From: Candidatus Ruthia endofausta
GTDB taxonomy: Bacteria > Pseudomonadota > Gammaproteobacteria > PS1 > Pseudothioglobaceae
Direction of reading: 5' to 3'
DNA: 64,000 nt
NCBI RefSeq assembly: GCF_013342985.1
Contig: NZ_CP054490.1
Coordinates: 558,001 to 622,000, forward strand
Shown: positions 8,068 through 20,706 of the stretch, one piece after another
Layout: every line of letters starts with the position of its first letter
How positions within the stretch are numbered: the first letter of the stretch is position 1
Position numbers and translations under genes: made by a program
Notes under the pieces: model-generated
The model's input: only the letters and a program-made list of their open reading frames with translations
Database searches by the model: none
What the model was told of the DNA's origin: nothing

Positions 8068-9429
8068 TTAGGTGTTTTCAATCATAAATTGCAAAGCTTG
8101 GTGTAAATACTCTACTGGCATAATTTTTAACCCTTTAAGTGCTTTTTTTGGCGCATTCCCCTTGGGTATGATGGCCACCTTAAAGCCATGTTTTTGCGCT
8201 TCTGACAAACGCTCAATGCTGTTATAAACTGAACGCACTTCGCCTGTTAAACCCACCTCGCCAAAAGCAACCCAATTTTTGGGAATAACCTTATCCCGCA
8301 AGCTGGACATAATTGCTAACATAACCACCAAATCTGAGGCAGTCTCATTCATCTTAATACCACCAACTACATTAACAAACACATCTTGATTGTGGGTTGC
8401 AATGCCACTATGCTTATGTAGTACTGCAAGTTGCAAAGCCAAACGATTTTGCTCCAAACCAACACACACACGCTTAGGATTACCACTAGCAGTATCCACC
8501 AATGCTTGTATTTCAATCATCAGTGGTCGAGTTGCCTCACGCATTACCATTACCATAGAGCCTGGTGAAGGCTTAGCTGAGTTTGATAAGAATATTGCTG
8601 ATGGGTTCTCAACCTGTTGCAAACCTGCTTCACTCATCACAAAAATGCTAATCTCATTCACTGCGCCAAAGCGATTTTTTACCGCGCGGATAATGCGATA
8701 ACGTCCACCCGCATCCCCTTCAAAATAAAGCACCGTGTCTACCATGTGCTCAAGAATTCTTGGACCTGCTAATGCACCATCTTTAGTAACATGACCAATC
8801 ATTAAAAGAATGGTATTGGTTTGCTTAGCAAATTGAGTTAGTTGTGCAGCGCAATCACGAACTTGTGTCACTGAGCCTGGTACCGAAGTAGAGCCATCTG
8901 TTACCATGGTTTGAATAGAGTCAATTACAATAACTTTAGGTTGTACTGTTTTGGCAAGTTTGATAATTTTTTCTAGGTGTGTTTCACTCAGTAAAAGAAT
9001 GTCTTCTTTAATGCTAAGACGCAACGCCCTATCGCTGATTTGGTCAGCTGATTCTTCACCACTCACATACAAAGTTGTGTGCCTTTGATTAATCGACGCC
9101 ACAGCTTGCAGAATCAAAGTTGATTTACCAATACCAGGGTCGCCACCAATCAGTACCACCGAGCCATCGACCAAGCCACCACCCAAAGTACGGTCAAGCT
9201 CACTTAGCCCTGTTGAAAGCCTAACTCTATTTTCTGATTTAATATCAGATAAATTTTGAACTTTAGAGGCAGGCAGGTCTTGCAAAATTGTAGATTTTGA
9301 TGGCGCGGTTTGCAACAACAAAATCTCTTCTAGAGTGTTCCAAGATTTACAATTTAGGCACTGCCCTGCCCATTGATGATGCGAAGATCCGCATTCACGA
9401 CAGACGAATTCAACTTTTGTTTTTGCCAT
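8068..9429 (-). CDS. radA: DNA repair protein RadA
   Basis: RecA-like ATPase that promotes branch migration during recombinational repair. The 453 residues show an N-terminal zinc finger (CRECGSSHHQWAGQCLNC, 10-27), Walker A GGDPGIGKST near 93-102, Walker B-type VIVIDSIQTM, the RadA motif KNRFG and a C-terminal Lon-protease-like domain (VFVNVVGGIKMNE, GEVGLTGEVR). The length is normal. Its start shares TAATG with the end of the dead GDSL esterase upstream, so the two were once coupled. Confidence 0.96.
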   Translation of the reverse strand: MAKTKVEFVCRECGSSHHQWAGQCLNCKSWNTLEEILLLQTAPSKSTILQDLPASKVQNLSDIKSENRVRLSTGLSELDRTLGGGLVDGSVVLIGGDPGIGKSTLILQAVASINQRHTTLYVSGEESADQISDRALRLSIKEDILLLSETHLEKIIKLAKTVQPKVIVIDSIQTMVTDGSTSVPGSVTQVRDCAAQLTQFAKQTNTILLMIGHVTKDGALAGPRILEHMVDTVLYFEGDAGGRYRIIRAVKNRFGAVNEISIFVMSEAGLQQVENPSAIFLSNSAKPSPGSMVMVMREATRPLMIEIQALVDTASGNPKRVCVGLEQNRLALQLAVLHKHSGIATHNQDVFVNVVGGIKMNETASDLVVMLAIMSSLRDKVIPKNWVAFGEVGLTGEVRSVYNSIERLSEAQKHGFKVAIIPKGNAPKKALKGLKIMPVEYLHQALQFMIENT

Positions 9430-9879
9430 TATTCTAACGCGCCCTTATCAAGCAATAACTGATAAATTTGCTGTGCCATTAACTCATAAGCCTAATTGAT
9501 TAAAATCAATCAAATCTGACTTATATTTTTGGTCAGACAATAAATTTTTAATTAAGTCTTTTGCAAAAACCAATTGGTATTCATCAGTCAATTGCTGATA
9601 AAAATCAGCCGTTCTTAATGAAGGTTGATGCTTTGCCAAAACTTTGCCTAAGCGTCTTAACCCTCCTTGCGTTGTTTCGCCAGATATGTCTACATTAATA
9701 ACTTTATGACGGGTTAATTTTGATAAAATCGCAGGATAATTGTTATTTTTACTAACACCTTTACCAAAAGTTAAACTATCGCCAAATACTAAAATAACAC
9801 TTTGAGGTGGTATTAAATTTAAAGGTTTTTCACCACAAGTATTTAATAATAAAAAACACAGACTTAAAAAATAACACAT
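9429..9879 (-). pseudogene. tesA: GDSL-type esterase/thioesterase (TesA-like), inactivated
   Basis: The N-terminal part resembles periplasmic arylesterase / lysophospholipase L1: a hydrophobic leader, then VILVFGDSLTFGKGV with the nucleophile Ser, and the ISGETTQGGLRRL block. After KHQPSL the sequence jumps to RTADFYQQL, so the segment carrying the GxND oxyanion block is missing. Near the end the expected DxxH catalytic pair reads SDLIDFN, without the histidine. One extra T near 9492 shifts the frame; undoing it restores GYELMAQQIYQLLLDKGALE, ending in TAATG at radA. Confidence 0.85.
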
Positions 9880-9882
9880 AAA

Positions 9883-10332
9883 TTATCTCATTAATCTATC
9901 AATCTCTTTTTTAAACGCCTCAATATCTTGAAACTGGCGATAAACCGACGCAAAACGAATATATGCCACTTCATCTAATGCTTTAAGCTCTTCCATCACC
10001 CATCCGCCAATCTTAGCACAAGGCACTTCACGATCAGCTTGGGTCATTAATTTGCGCTCAATACGTGCAATGGAAGTTTCAATTTGCGAGGTTTTAACAG
10101 GGCGTTTTTCTAAAGCTTTTAACAAGCCAGAACGTAGCTTTTCCTCATCAAAAGCCTCTCTAGAGTCATCACTTTTAATCAAACGTGGCAGGTTAAGATC
10201 AACCGTCTCACGAGTTGAATAACGCTCACCACAAGAGGTGCATTCACGACGACGACGCACTTGAGAGCCATCATCAGTTAAACGTGTGTCTAATACTTTA
10301 GTATCATCAGATTGACAAAATGGACAACGCAT
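9883..10332 (-). CDS. nrdR: Transcriptional repressor NrdR
   Basis: Nucleotide-sensing repressor of ribonucleotide reductase genes. The 149 residues comprise a zinc ribbon (CPFCQSDDTKVLDTR paired with CTSCGERYSTRE; cysteines at 3, 6, 31 and 34) and an ATP-cone domain starting about residue 46 (LPRLIKSDDSREAFDEEKLRSGL). It follows glyA by 11 nt on the same strand, the order glyA-nrdR common in gammaproteobacteria. All key cysteines are present. Confidence 0.97.
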   Translation of the reverse strand: MRCPFCQSDDTKVLDTRLTDDGSQVRRRRECTSCGERYSTRETVDLNLPRLIKSDDSREAFDEEKLRSGLLKALEKRPVKTSQIETSIARIERKLMTQADREVPCAKIGGWVMEELKALDEVAYIRFASVYRQFQDIEAFKKEIDRLMR

Positions 10333-10343
10333 ATAGTCTTAAT

Positions 10344-11597
10344 CTAGTTATAAACTGGGTACTTAGCACAAAGATTAGTAACTTTTTCTCTAACCTTGTT
10401 AATCACAGCCTTATTCTCTAAATCATCACAAATATCACACATCCACGTGGCTAAATCGGCACAATCAGCTTCATTAAAACCACGTGTTGTCACCGCTGGC
10501 GTACCCACGCGAATACCACTGGTTACAAAAGGAGAGTGTGGGTCATTCGGCACAGCATTCATATTAACCGTAATATGCGCACTGCCTAAGACAGCATCTA
10601 CTGCTTTACCTGTTAACTCTTGGTCAATAAAACTTACTAAAAATAAATGATCATCCGTACCACCTGACACTACATCAAACCCGCGCTCAATAAATGTATT
10701 GGCCATCACTTGTGCATTAATCTTTACTTGTTTTTGATAAGCCTTATATTCATCACTCATTGCCTCTTTAAAACCCACCGCCTTAGCAGCAATAATATGC
10801 ATCAGTGGCCCACCTTGAATACCAGGGAAAATAGCAGAATTAAGTTTCTTCTCAATTGCCTCATTAGCCTTAGCCAAAATTAAACCGCCACGGGGGCCGC
10901 GAAGTGTTTTATGCGTGGTTGTTGTGGTTACATCTGCAATTGCCACTGGTGATGGATATTCACCCGTTGCTATCAAACCTGCAACATGCGCCATATCAAC
11001 CATCAAATAAGCGCCAACAGCATCTGCAATTTCTCTAAAACGCTGCCAATCAACCACACATGAATATGCCGAAAAGCCAGCAATAATCATTTTAGGCTTA
11101 TGCTCTTTTGCTAAAGCCTCAACTTGCTCATAATCAATTTCACCCGTTTTTTCATTCAAGCCATACTGAATGGCATTAAAATTTTTACCCGAAAACGAAG
11201 GCGCAGCACCATGCGTTAAATGCCCGCCATGTGCCAAACTCATGCCTAAAATTGTATCTCCAGGCACTAATAATGCCTGAAAAACCGCAGCATTCGCTTG
11301 AGAACCAGAATGCGGCTGAACATTCGCATAATCCGCACCAAATAATGCCTTAGCACGATCAATCGCTAATTGCTCAACTGTGTCAACATGCTCACAACCC
11401 CCATAATAGCGCTTACGAGGATAACCCTCAGCATACTTATTCGTCAATTGCGAGCCTTGCGCTTCCATCACTGCAGGTGAGGTGTAGTTTTCACTGGCAA
11501 TTAATTCAATATGCGTCTCCTGGCGAGCCTCTTCCAGTGCAATCGCTTGATGGATTTCAGCATCTACTTTAGCTAACGTTTGAGATTTATCGAACAT
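10344..11597 (-). CDS. glyA: Serine hydroxymethyltransferase
   Basis: Interconverts serine plus tetrahydrofolate with glycine plus 5,10-methylene-THF. The start is the ATG at 11597 ([10 protein letters not shown]), preceded by GGAAGAAGT; a frame extending 20 codons upstream lacks homology. The 417 residues show [12 protein letters not shown], the [14 protein letters not shown] block and the PLP lysine in [14 protein letters not shown]. The reverse reaction could yield serine from glycine, which may matter because serA is dead here (inference). nrdR follows directly. Confidence 0.97.
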   Translation of the reverse strand: MFDKSQTLAKVDAEIHQAIALEEARQETHIELIASENYTSPAVMEAQGSQLTNKYAEGYPRKRYYGGCEHVDTVEQLAIDRAKALFGADYANVQPHSGSQANAAVFQALLVPGDTILGMSLAHGGHLTHGAAPSFSGKNFNAIQYGLNEKTGEIDYEQVEALAKEHKPKMIIAGFSAYSCVVDWQRFREIADAVGAYLMVDMAHVAGLIATGEYPSPVAIADVTTTTTHKTLRGPRGGLILAKANEAIEKKLNSAIFPGIQGGPLMHIIAAKAVGFKEAMSDEYKAYQKQVKINAQVMANTFIERGFDVVSGGTDDHLFLVSFIDQELTGKAVDAVLGSAHITVNMNAVPNDPHSPFVTSGIRVGTPAVTTRGFNEADCADLATWMCDICDDLENKAVINKVREKVTNLCAKYPVYN

Positions 11598-12016
11598 ACT
11601 TCTTCCTATAATGTGATGTTTAAAATTTAAGTTATTTATTTTAACGCACAAACGCAAATAAAGAATAAGTTATGGCTCAAAAGCTTTAATTGTTGAAATT
11701 GCGTTTTCATCTCAAGATGTGCTCTGTATAGATGAAGCTTTATTTTCATATTCCTTACATATGATGGTGTTATATTGCTGCTGGACTTCGCGTCAATCAG
11801 AGCGTCCATGCGCCTTTACTATGTGTCGTAGATGTTATGAATATTGTCTCTGATGATTTAAGCTTAACGGGCAAGGTCGATAAATAGGGCTTTTTTTTAA
11901 AACCGCAAGCCTCTACATTAAACTTCGGTTATATATAGAGGCTTGTCTTCTAACACTTAAAGCGCCCTTCTCAAAGTTTTTAAACTAATAGCACTCTTAT
12001 GTTTAGTCTTTTTTAA
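11598..12016. other. Gene-free stretch with decayed coding sequence
   Basis: Upstream of glyA on its strand. On the plus strand, short open pieces can be read (11680-11770; a piece ending VVDVMNIVSDDLSLTGKVDK before a TAG at about 11885), broken by stops and frameshifts. They look like one eroded gene, which I cannot name. The hairpin at 11906-11945 lies inside it. Confidence 0.5.
11906..11945. terminator. Hairpin with perfect 10-bp stem
   Basis: CAAGCCTCTA (11906-11915) and TAGAGGCTTG (11936-11945) pair perfectly around a 20-nt loop, with an eight-T run at 11891-11898 on the left. It is a terminator candidate for transcripts reading into this remnant region; neither orientation has the classical immediate T tail. 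Confidence 0.5.
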
Positions 12017-12436
12017 TTAATCAAATGACTTAATTTTATCCTTACAAAGCTGTTTAGTTAGAATTTGCAAGTGGGTCACTCTTTCACCTAAATAGTTTAA
12101 CTCTTTCTTCTTCAGTGATTTTACAATGTCTAGAATAGCATGCCTTAACATAGGCTTATTTGAGTAGTTAAAAACAACGGTATTATTAACTTCTATGACA
12201 TATCCATCTATAACAATAGTACGAGTTACGCCAGACCATATAAAACAATCTTGAGTTAATTTATACAGGGAATTATAAATCATGGTAATACTATTGATTA
12301 TATTTTTATCATCAGTTTCTTTGACTATATCTGCTGATATATCGTTCTCAATTTTATTGCCAACAATTTTTTTAGATTTCTCTTCTTCTATCCAAACAGC
12401 AGAATAATTTTCACTTAACCCCTCCCCAACTGTCTT
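12017..12436 (-). pseudogene. Unrecognised gene fragment
   Basis: An 88-codon frame (ATG at 12283) ends with KQLCKDKIKSFD. The same frame stays open upstream of that ATG through NYSAVWIEEEKSKKIVGNKIE to about 12420, where it loses register with the preceding sequence. There is no signal peptide, membrane segment or motif that I recognise. It may be the 3' part of a longer gene, or of the dead hydrolase-like gene next to it, so it is listed as a fragment. Confidence 0.4.
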
Positions 12437-13217
12437 TAACAGGTTTAATCATTTGCCATTTTGTTTGTTGCTTTTTAGAAATTTCAAAACTAAAAATTGG
12501 CATAGTTACTATTCCAATGCGTATATCACTTAAAATTAGTTTATCATTCTATTCATCTAAGCGATAAAATCCACCATGGGAAAAATCTTTGTAGTTTTGG
12601 ATAATGCTATCGTCTGATAAGTTAAATTTATGTTGTTGATAAGTGCTCTTAACCCATGAGCCAGTGCCTTTATAAAGATGATAAAAATTTCATACACCAT
12701 ATTTTATCTATCGACACGACTCGCCACAATACTAAATTAAAGGATTGGCATCACAAAAGTGTTGGCTATCTCGGCTTTATGAATGGATAATTTGACAACA
12801 CCTAAAACATACGATTGTAATATCAATGAAAGTGCTAAGTACAATGTACTAATAATAGCTAACACCCAAGTATTTAGTAAATATCCAGCAACAATTGTGT
12901 GCCAAAAATGGTTAACGAATCCAACATGGGATGGGTTAATAAAACGCCTAAGCAAAATACCAACCAACATCAATAAGGCATTACATTTGTCCATATTTTT
13001 TACAAGCCCCATACCAATGGCAAGCAAAACAAACTTAATATAAAATAGAATGCGAAAAGCCAAGGTGATTAATCATGTTGCTAATGTTATCGCCATAATT
13101 AATAAATATCTCTAAATGCAAATATGCTCTAGCTATGATAGCGATTTTAGGCGATTTCTTTGGGCTAATCGCCAGCCCAACACTTGCACCTAAAACAGAT
13201 TGACTCACTGAATCCAT
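12437..13217 (-). pseudogene. YdjM/DUF457-type membrane-bound 'metal-dependent hydrolase', inactivated
   Basis: Pieces in successive frames match this inner-membrane family: the start MDSVSQSVLGASVGLAI (13217), then HLGFSHSILY, a multi-helix hydrophobic stretch (ATG at 13063) containing VGFVNHFWHTIVAGYLLNTW, and a soluble C-terminal part with GSWVKSTYQQH, FSHGGFYRLD and IRIGIVTMPIF. At least one frameshift near 13040, a TAG after YRLDE and loss of the acidic part of the N-terminal metal motif show that it is dead. The family's biochemical function is unknown. The left boundary is approximate. Confidence 0.65.
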
Positions 13218-13239
13218 ATTTATTCACGCTACTTTTAAT

Positions 13240-13316
13240 TGGTCGGGACGACAGGATTTGAACCTGTGACCACCACACCCCCAGTGTGGTACGCTACCAG
13301 ACTGCGCTACGCCCCG
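13240..13316 (-). tRNA. tRNA-Pro (anticodon GGG)
   Basis: The minus strand reads CGGGGCGTAGCGCAGTCTGG at the 5' end, with anticodon stem CCACA/TGTGG around CTGGGGG (anticodon GGG), T arm CAGGTTCAAATCCTG and 3' TCCCGACCA. CCA is encoded. The 5' end overlaps the moeB-like gene by 10 nt: that gene's TAG stop lies inside the tRNA. Confidence 0.95.
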
Positions 13317-14053
13317 TGAGCACAGATTTTACAAGACTCGTCTTTATTTATTTTAATTTTTCTAAAAGAAAGGTCTAGCGCATCAATTAGCATTAATTTT
13401 CCCACTAATTGCTCACCTAAATTTAAAAGAACCTTGATGGCTTGCAAGGCTTGTAATGAACCCATCATACCTGCAACGGGTGATAGTATGCCATTGTCAA
13501 CGCAGTTCTCATCAGAATTTCCCTTGGCTGAATACAAGCATTGATAACAAGGCTGTGTTTGCTCGTAACCTTTAAATACAGATAATTGCCCTTCAAAGCG
13601 GATAACTGCTGCTGATACTAGCTGTGTTTTTTGCACAACACAAGCCTTGTTAACTTTAAAACGAGTATCAAAATTATCAGTACCATCTAAAACCACATCA
13701 GCTTTAGCCACCCAATCATTTAGATTGCTTTGGTTAAGTGTTACAATCGTCGTGACTTTGATATTAGGATTAATGGCAAGCATTTTGTCTTTGGCAGAAT
13801 CGACTTTTTTCCTACCAATATCATCCGTAAAATGGATGATTTGTCGTTGTAAGTTTGACAATTCAACTTCATCAAAATCAGAAATGATTAAATGTCCAAT
13901 ACCAGCAGAGGCTAAATACAAGGCACTAGGTGAGCCTAAACCACCCATGCCAATTAAGAGTAACGTAGCGTTTTTAAGAGCTTTTTGTCCTTCTACACCG
14001 ATTTGGGGCAATAGTATTTGGCGAGAATATCTAAGCAGTTCTTGCTCGTTCAT
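13307..14053 (-). CDS. moeB: MoeB/ThiF family adenylyltransferase
   Basis: E1-like enzyme that adenylates the C-terminal glycine of MoaD or ThiS for molybdopterin or thiazole sulfur transfer. The 248 residues contain the nucleotide-binding GMGGLGSPSALYLASAGIG (about 34-52), DFDEVELSNLQRQIIH, DGTDNFDTRF, and two zinc-ligating pairs PCYQC and CKIC near the C-terminus. MoeB versus ThiF cannot be settled from sequence alone. The molybdoenzyme remnant at 61 kb would need MoeB, and thiO at 28.4 kb would need ThiF. The stop codon lies within tRNA-Pro, and the start overlaps the end of msrA (ATGA). Confidence 0.88.
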   Translation of the reverse strand: MNEQELLRYSRQILLPQIGVEGQKALKNATLLLIGMGGLGSPSALYLASAGIGHLIISDFDEVELSNLQRQIIHFTDDIGRKKVDSAKDKMLAINPNIKVTTIVTLNQSNLNDWVAKADVVLDGTDNFDTRFKVNKACVVQKTQLVSAAVIRFEGQLSVFKGYEQTQPCYQCLYSAKGNSDENCVDNGILSPVAGMMGSLQALQAIKVLLNLGEQLVGKLMLIDALDLSFRKIKINKDESCKICAHGA

Positions 14054-14541
14054 TGCTTAAAGTATTTAGCTAGTTTTAATGCGATTAGCATTTGGCAATA
14101 AGACTGTGATGAGTTGTCATTAAAGTAGTTTTGATGGTAATTTTCAGCGGAATAAAACACATCCAGTTTTGTAACCTGCGTTACAACCTTGTCACTCATT
14201 TGATTAATCATATCAATTGCTTGAGATTGCTGCTCGTCGTTGGTATAAAAAATGGCAGAACGATACTGCGTGCCACGATCATTACCTTGTTGATTTAGTG
14301 TGGTTGGGTCGTGCGTTTCAAAAAAAACGTTTAATAAAATCTTAAAAGATACTTTTGACTCATCAAACTCAATCTTAACCACCTCAGCATGCTCAGTTGT
14401 GCCTGTACAAATATCTTGATAAGTAGGGTCAACAGTGTTGCCATTGCAATAACCAGAGGTGAGCTTAGTAACCCCCTCAATGCGTTGAAAAATTGCCTCA
14501 ACACACCAAAAACATCCACCAGCAAAGTAGGCTATTTGCAT
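14050..14541 (-). CDS. msrA: Peptide-methionine (S)-S-oxide reductase
   Basis: Repairs oxidised methionine. The catalytic signature GGCFWC lies at 8-13 with Cys10 as nucleophile, followed by the family blocks GYCNGNTVDPTYQDICTGTTEHAEVV and FFETHDPTTLNQQGNDRGTQYRSAIFY. The 163 residues are typical of the compact form. There is no fused MsrB domain. It overlaps the downstream moeB-like gene by 4 nt. Confidence 0.97.
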   Translation of the reverse strand: MQIAYFAGGCFWCVEAIFQRIEGVTKLTSGYCNGNTVDPTYQDICTGTTEHAEVVKIEFDESKVSFKILLNVFFETHDPTTLNQQGNDRGTQYRSAIFYTNDEQQSQAIDMINQMSDKVVTQVTKLDVFYSAENYHQNYFNDNSSQSYCQMLIALKLAKYFKQ

Positions 14542-14583
14542 GTATGATTGTCCACTAACAAATTAAAGTATTAGTATAACTGA

Positions 14584-14692
14584 TGAGCAGTGATGACCAT
14601 CAAGCAACACAGCTATTTTTGCAAAAAAACTACAAACAACTACCCAGAACGACTTTAAGATATGTTACCAGAGAGTGCATATCTGAAAACCA
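14584..14692 (+). pseudogene. Short remnant resembling the C-terminus of a DNA alkylation repair protein
   Basis: About 35 codons ending at TAA near 14692 read QATQLFLQKNYKQLPRTTLRY, a pattern like the end of AlkD-type HEAT-repeat DNA glycosylases, whose C-termini often carry a PRTxLRYAIE helix. There is no start or catalytic part. The fragment is too short for certainty. Confidence 0.35.
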
Positions 14693-14727
14693 ACAATAAG
14701 ATTACTCTATTTAAAAGGTAAATTTTA

Positions 14728-15025
14728 ATGTTTCAGATCAGTTTTTATGTCCCTGAAACAAAACTAGAACTTGTAAAAAATACCATGTTTAAAGGGAGTG
14801 CTGGCAGGTTTTCGATGATTATGAAAATTGCGCTTGGCAAACGATTGGCATGGGTCAATTTAGATCCATTAAAAACGCTAGTCCCGTAATTGGGCGCTTG
14901 GATAAACTTGAAACTATTAAAGAATATAAAGTGGAGATGATATGTACAAATGATTATCTTAACTCGGTTATTAGTGCCATGAAATTCGCACACTCTTACA
15001 AAGTAAGTAGTTTACACTGTTATTA
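14728..15025 (+). pseudogene. NIF3-type (YqfO C-domain / CutA-like) small protein, frameshifted
   Basis: The ATG at 14728 starts MFQISFYVPETKLELVKNTMF, typical of the ~100-residue NGG1p-interacting-factor-3 family. After GSAGRF the frame shifts near 14815 and continues as CAWQTIGMGQFRSI, PVIGRLDKLETIKEYKVEM and VISAMKFAHSYKV. The conserved acidic stretch after the GAG motif is lost at the shift. All segments are in order, so this was a single gene until recently. Confidence 0.8.
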
Positions 15026-15173
15026 AAATGGAAAACCAATGGATAGTAGTACACAAAAACCTTTTGAATTGAACATAGATTTATGCTGAGCTTATTACTT
15101 TCATATTGATGGAAAAAAGTTGTAGAACGCATCAAAAGCTTATCGCCACTTGAGGCGCAAATACACTAGACCA

Positions 15174-15320
15174 TACTCTATCACGGTGTTATCCACTTTG
15201 ACTGGCATTATACAATTTGGCATTTTAGGCTTGTTTATTGGCTCTATTATTACCGCGATGGCCATTAGTATTTTTGATATTTATAGCATAAGATATAATG
15301 AAGATAGATTTGACTCATAA
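15174..15320 (+). pseudogene. C-terminal remnant of an AI-2E-family (PF01594-like) transporter
   Basis: An open frame of 48 codons ending in TAA at 15320 encodes one hydrophobic hairpin (TLTGIIQFGILGLFIGSIITAMAISIFDIY) with the GxxGLFxGP-like turn typical of the last helices of AI-2E/TqsA-type permeases. Upstream sequence (15030-15170) may hold more of it but has stops in all frames. Confidence 0.45.
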
Positions 15321-15387
15321 GCACGCTTACCAAGAATGGCTCATTATATTTGATTATAATAGTGGATTATAACTAAACGTCGTAACC

Positions 15388-15858
15388 ATGCTCAAAAGAC
15401 TTGTTGAATTTTTACAAAACAATTATCCTGATGCCAATATTAATGAACATTTAGATGCAAAATATATTCAGCTTAACAATCCTCAACTTAAGCAAATTGC
15501 TAATGCACTTCAAAGTGGCGAATTAAGCATAAAATCTGCATCAAATTGTAGTGCAAGCCACTTTATTTTTCATTTTGGCTCAACCCTTGTTTTGCTACAA
15601 AAAGATACAACAAATTCAGATATAGCCTATCAGGCAGAACTTGCGTGGGAAACTGACTTTTTATCGGTTAGATCTGTTAGAGACAAAGCCAAAGGTTTTT
15701 ATTTTATAAATTTTGAATTTGATGATGATTACAACACAACCTTACAAGAGACAAAAAAAACCATCAAAGATCATGTGAGCAATACTGCTAAAAATCAAGA
15801 AATTATTGACAAGATAATGCCGATATTAAAAGGTTTTATGTCAGCCATCACAGATTAA
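15388..15858 (+). CDS. Hypothetical protein, 156 residues
   Basis: I do not recognise this protein. It is an intact frame from an ATG at 15388, soluble, without signal peptide or membrane segment. The N-terminal half is helical, the middle has an aromatic strand-rich part (CSASHFIFHFGSTLVLLQ, then KGFYFINFEFDDDY) and the end is a charged helix. Codon use looks like that of the neighbouring live genes. It stands alone between gene remnants and the convergent ihfA. There is no clear Shine-Dalgarno sequence before the ATG, so the start is uncertain. Confidence 0.65.
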   Translation: MLKRLVEFLQNNYPDANINEHLDAKYIQLNNPQLKQIANALQSGELSIKSASNCSASHFIFHFGSTLVLLQKDTTNSDIAYQAELAWETDFLSVRSVRDKAKGFYFINFEFDDDYNTTLQETKKTIKDHVSNTAKNQEIIDKIMPILKGFMSAITD

Positions 15859-15925
15859 CAAGTAATTCTAATAATATTGGGAGATTTTAGCACTGCAATT
15901 TGCACTTTTTAAGATATGTTTACGA

Positions 15926-16212
15926 TTATTTGCCTTTTTGGGTGGCTGATTTAAGCTTTGGTCCTGATTTAAATACCACCACTTTTCTGGCTGAAATTTC
16001 AACCACTTCACCAGTTTTAGGGTTTCTACCCGGTCTGGCAGATTTCTCTTTAATCACAAAGTTACCAAAACTAGACAACTTTACCGACTCTCCAGAGGCT
16101 AGCGTTTGTTTGATTTGGTCAAAAAAGTCATGTGTAATTGCTAATGCCTGAACATAGGTTATGTCCATGCTTTTTGCTAATGCGCTGGCAATATTTTTTT
16201 TAATAATTGACA

Positions 16213-16213
<1 letters not shown>
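15926..16213 (-). CDS. ihfA: Integration host factor subunit alpha
   Basis: Nucleoid protein of the HU/IHF family that bends DNA as a heterodimer with IhfB. The 95 residues carry the family core LSSFGNFVIKEKSARPGRNPKTGEVVEISARKVVVFK (about 47-83), with RPGRNPKTGE on the beta arm. Location at the end of pheST is the conserved position of ihfA in gammaproteobacteria, which separates it from HU (35734-36009) and IhfB. It overlaps pheT by one base. Confidence 0.95.
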
Positions 16214-20049
<3,836 letters not shown>

Positions 20050-20071
20050 ACCTAACTCCTACTATTATTTA

Positions 20072-20431
20072 TTATGCAATCAAAGCCTGTTTTGCTTGAT
20101 CTGCAATTCTTGCAAATGCCGCTTTATCAAAAATAGCAATGTCTGATAAAACCTTACGATCAATTTCAATACCTGCTTTGCTCATACCATCAATCATTCT
20201 TGAATAGCCTAAACCATTATTACGTGCCTCAGCATTAATACGCACAATCCAAAGCCGGCGAAATTGACGACGTCTTTGACGACGATCACGATACGCGTAC
20301 TGTCCTGCTTTAATAACCGCTTGTTTAGCAACGCGATATACCTTAGACCTTGCGCCATAGTAACCCTTGACTTTCTTTAAAATTTTCTTATGTTTTGCGT
20401 GCGCTTGCACACCTCTTGATACTCTTGCCAT
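20072..20431 (-). CDS. rplT: 50S ribosomal protein L20
   Basis: 23S rRNA-binding assembly protein, 119 residues, highly basic ([64 protein letters not shown]). In E. coli L20 represses rpmI-rplT translation; the same gene order here (infC-rpmI-rplT) makes that control plausible, but I did not trace an RNA fold. 17 nt follow rpmI. Confidence 0.98.
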   Translation of the reverse strand: MARVSRGVQAHAKHKKILKKVKGYYGARSKVYRVAKQAVIKAGQYAYRDRRQRRRQFRRLWIVRINAEARNNGLGYSRMIDGMSKAGIEIDRKVLSDIAIFDKAAFARIADQAKQALIA

Positions 20432-20448
20432 TTTCTTCTACTCCTAAA

Positions 20449-20646
20449 TTAACTATACGGTAACATTTTACGAACCATTGGTACATCGGCTTTCTCAACC
20501 GTGTCTGGTGCGCGCAAACTGCGTTTTCTAGAAGTACTCTTCTTGGTCAGAATATGACGTAGGTGGGAGTGTTTACATTTATAACCGCCACTGGCAGTTT
20601 TTTTGAAGCGCTTTGCAGCCCCCCTATTGGTTTTTAACTTTGGCAT
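20449..20646 (-). CDS. rpmI: 50S ribosomal protein L35
   Basis: A 65-residue ribosomal protein ([44 protein letters not shown]). The second of two adjacent Met codons (20646) is chosen because the family begins MPKLKT; the sequence AGGAGTAAATGATG gives suitable spacing. It lies between infC and rplT as expected. Confidence 0.97.
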   Translation of the reverse strand: MPKLKTNRGAAKRFKKTASGGYKCKHSHLRHILTKKSTSRKRSLRAPDTVEKADVPMVRKMLPYS

Positions 20647-20706
20647 CATTTACTCCTTTTATTACCCTATCAGGCTTTTTTTATATTTTCAGACTTTTTT
20701 TAAATC

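Noticed and set aside
12783-13043. Plus-strand 86-codon frame opposite the dead DUF457-type gene
   Set aside because: It is the complement of the hydrophobic coding stretch of the remnant, with no signal of its own.
14745-14993. Minus-strand 82-codon frame over the NIF3-like remnant
   Set aside because: The plus strand shows ordered family motifs; the minus frame is a by-product.
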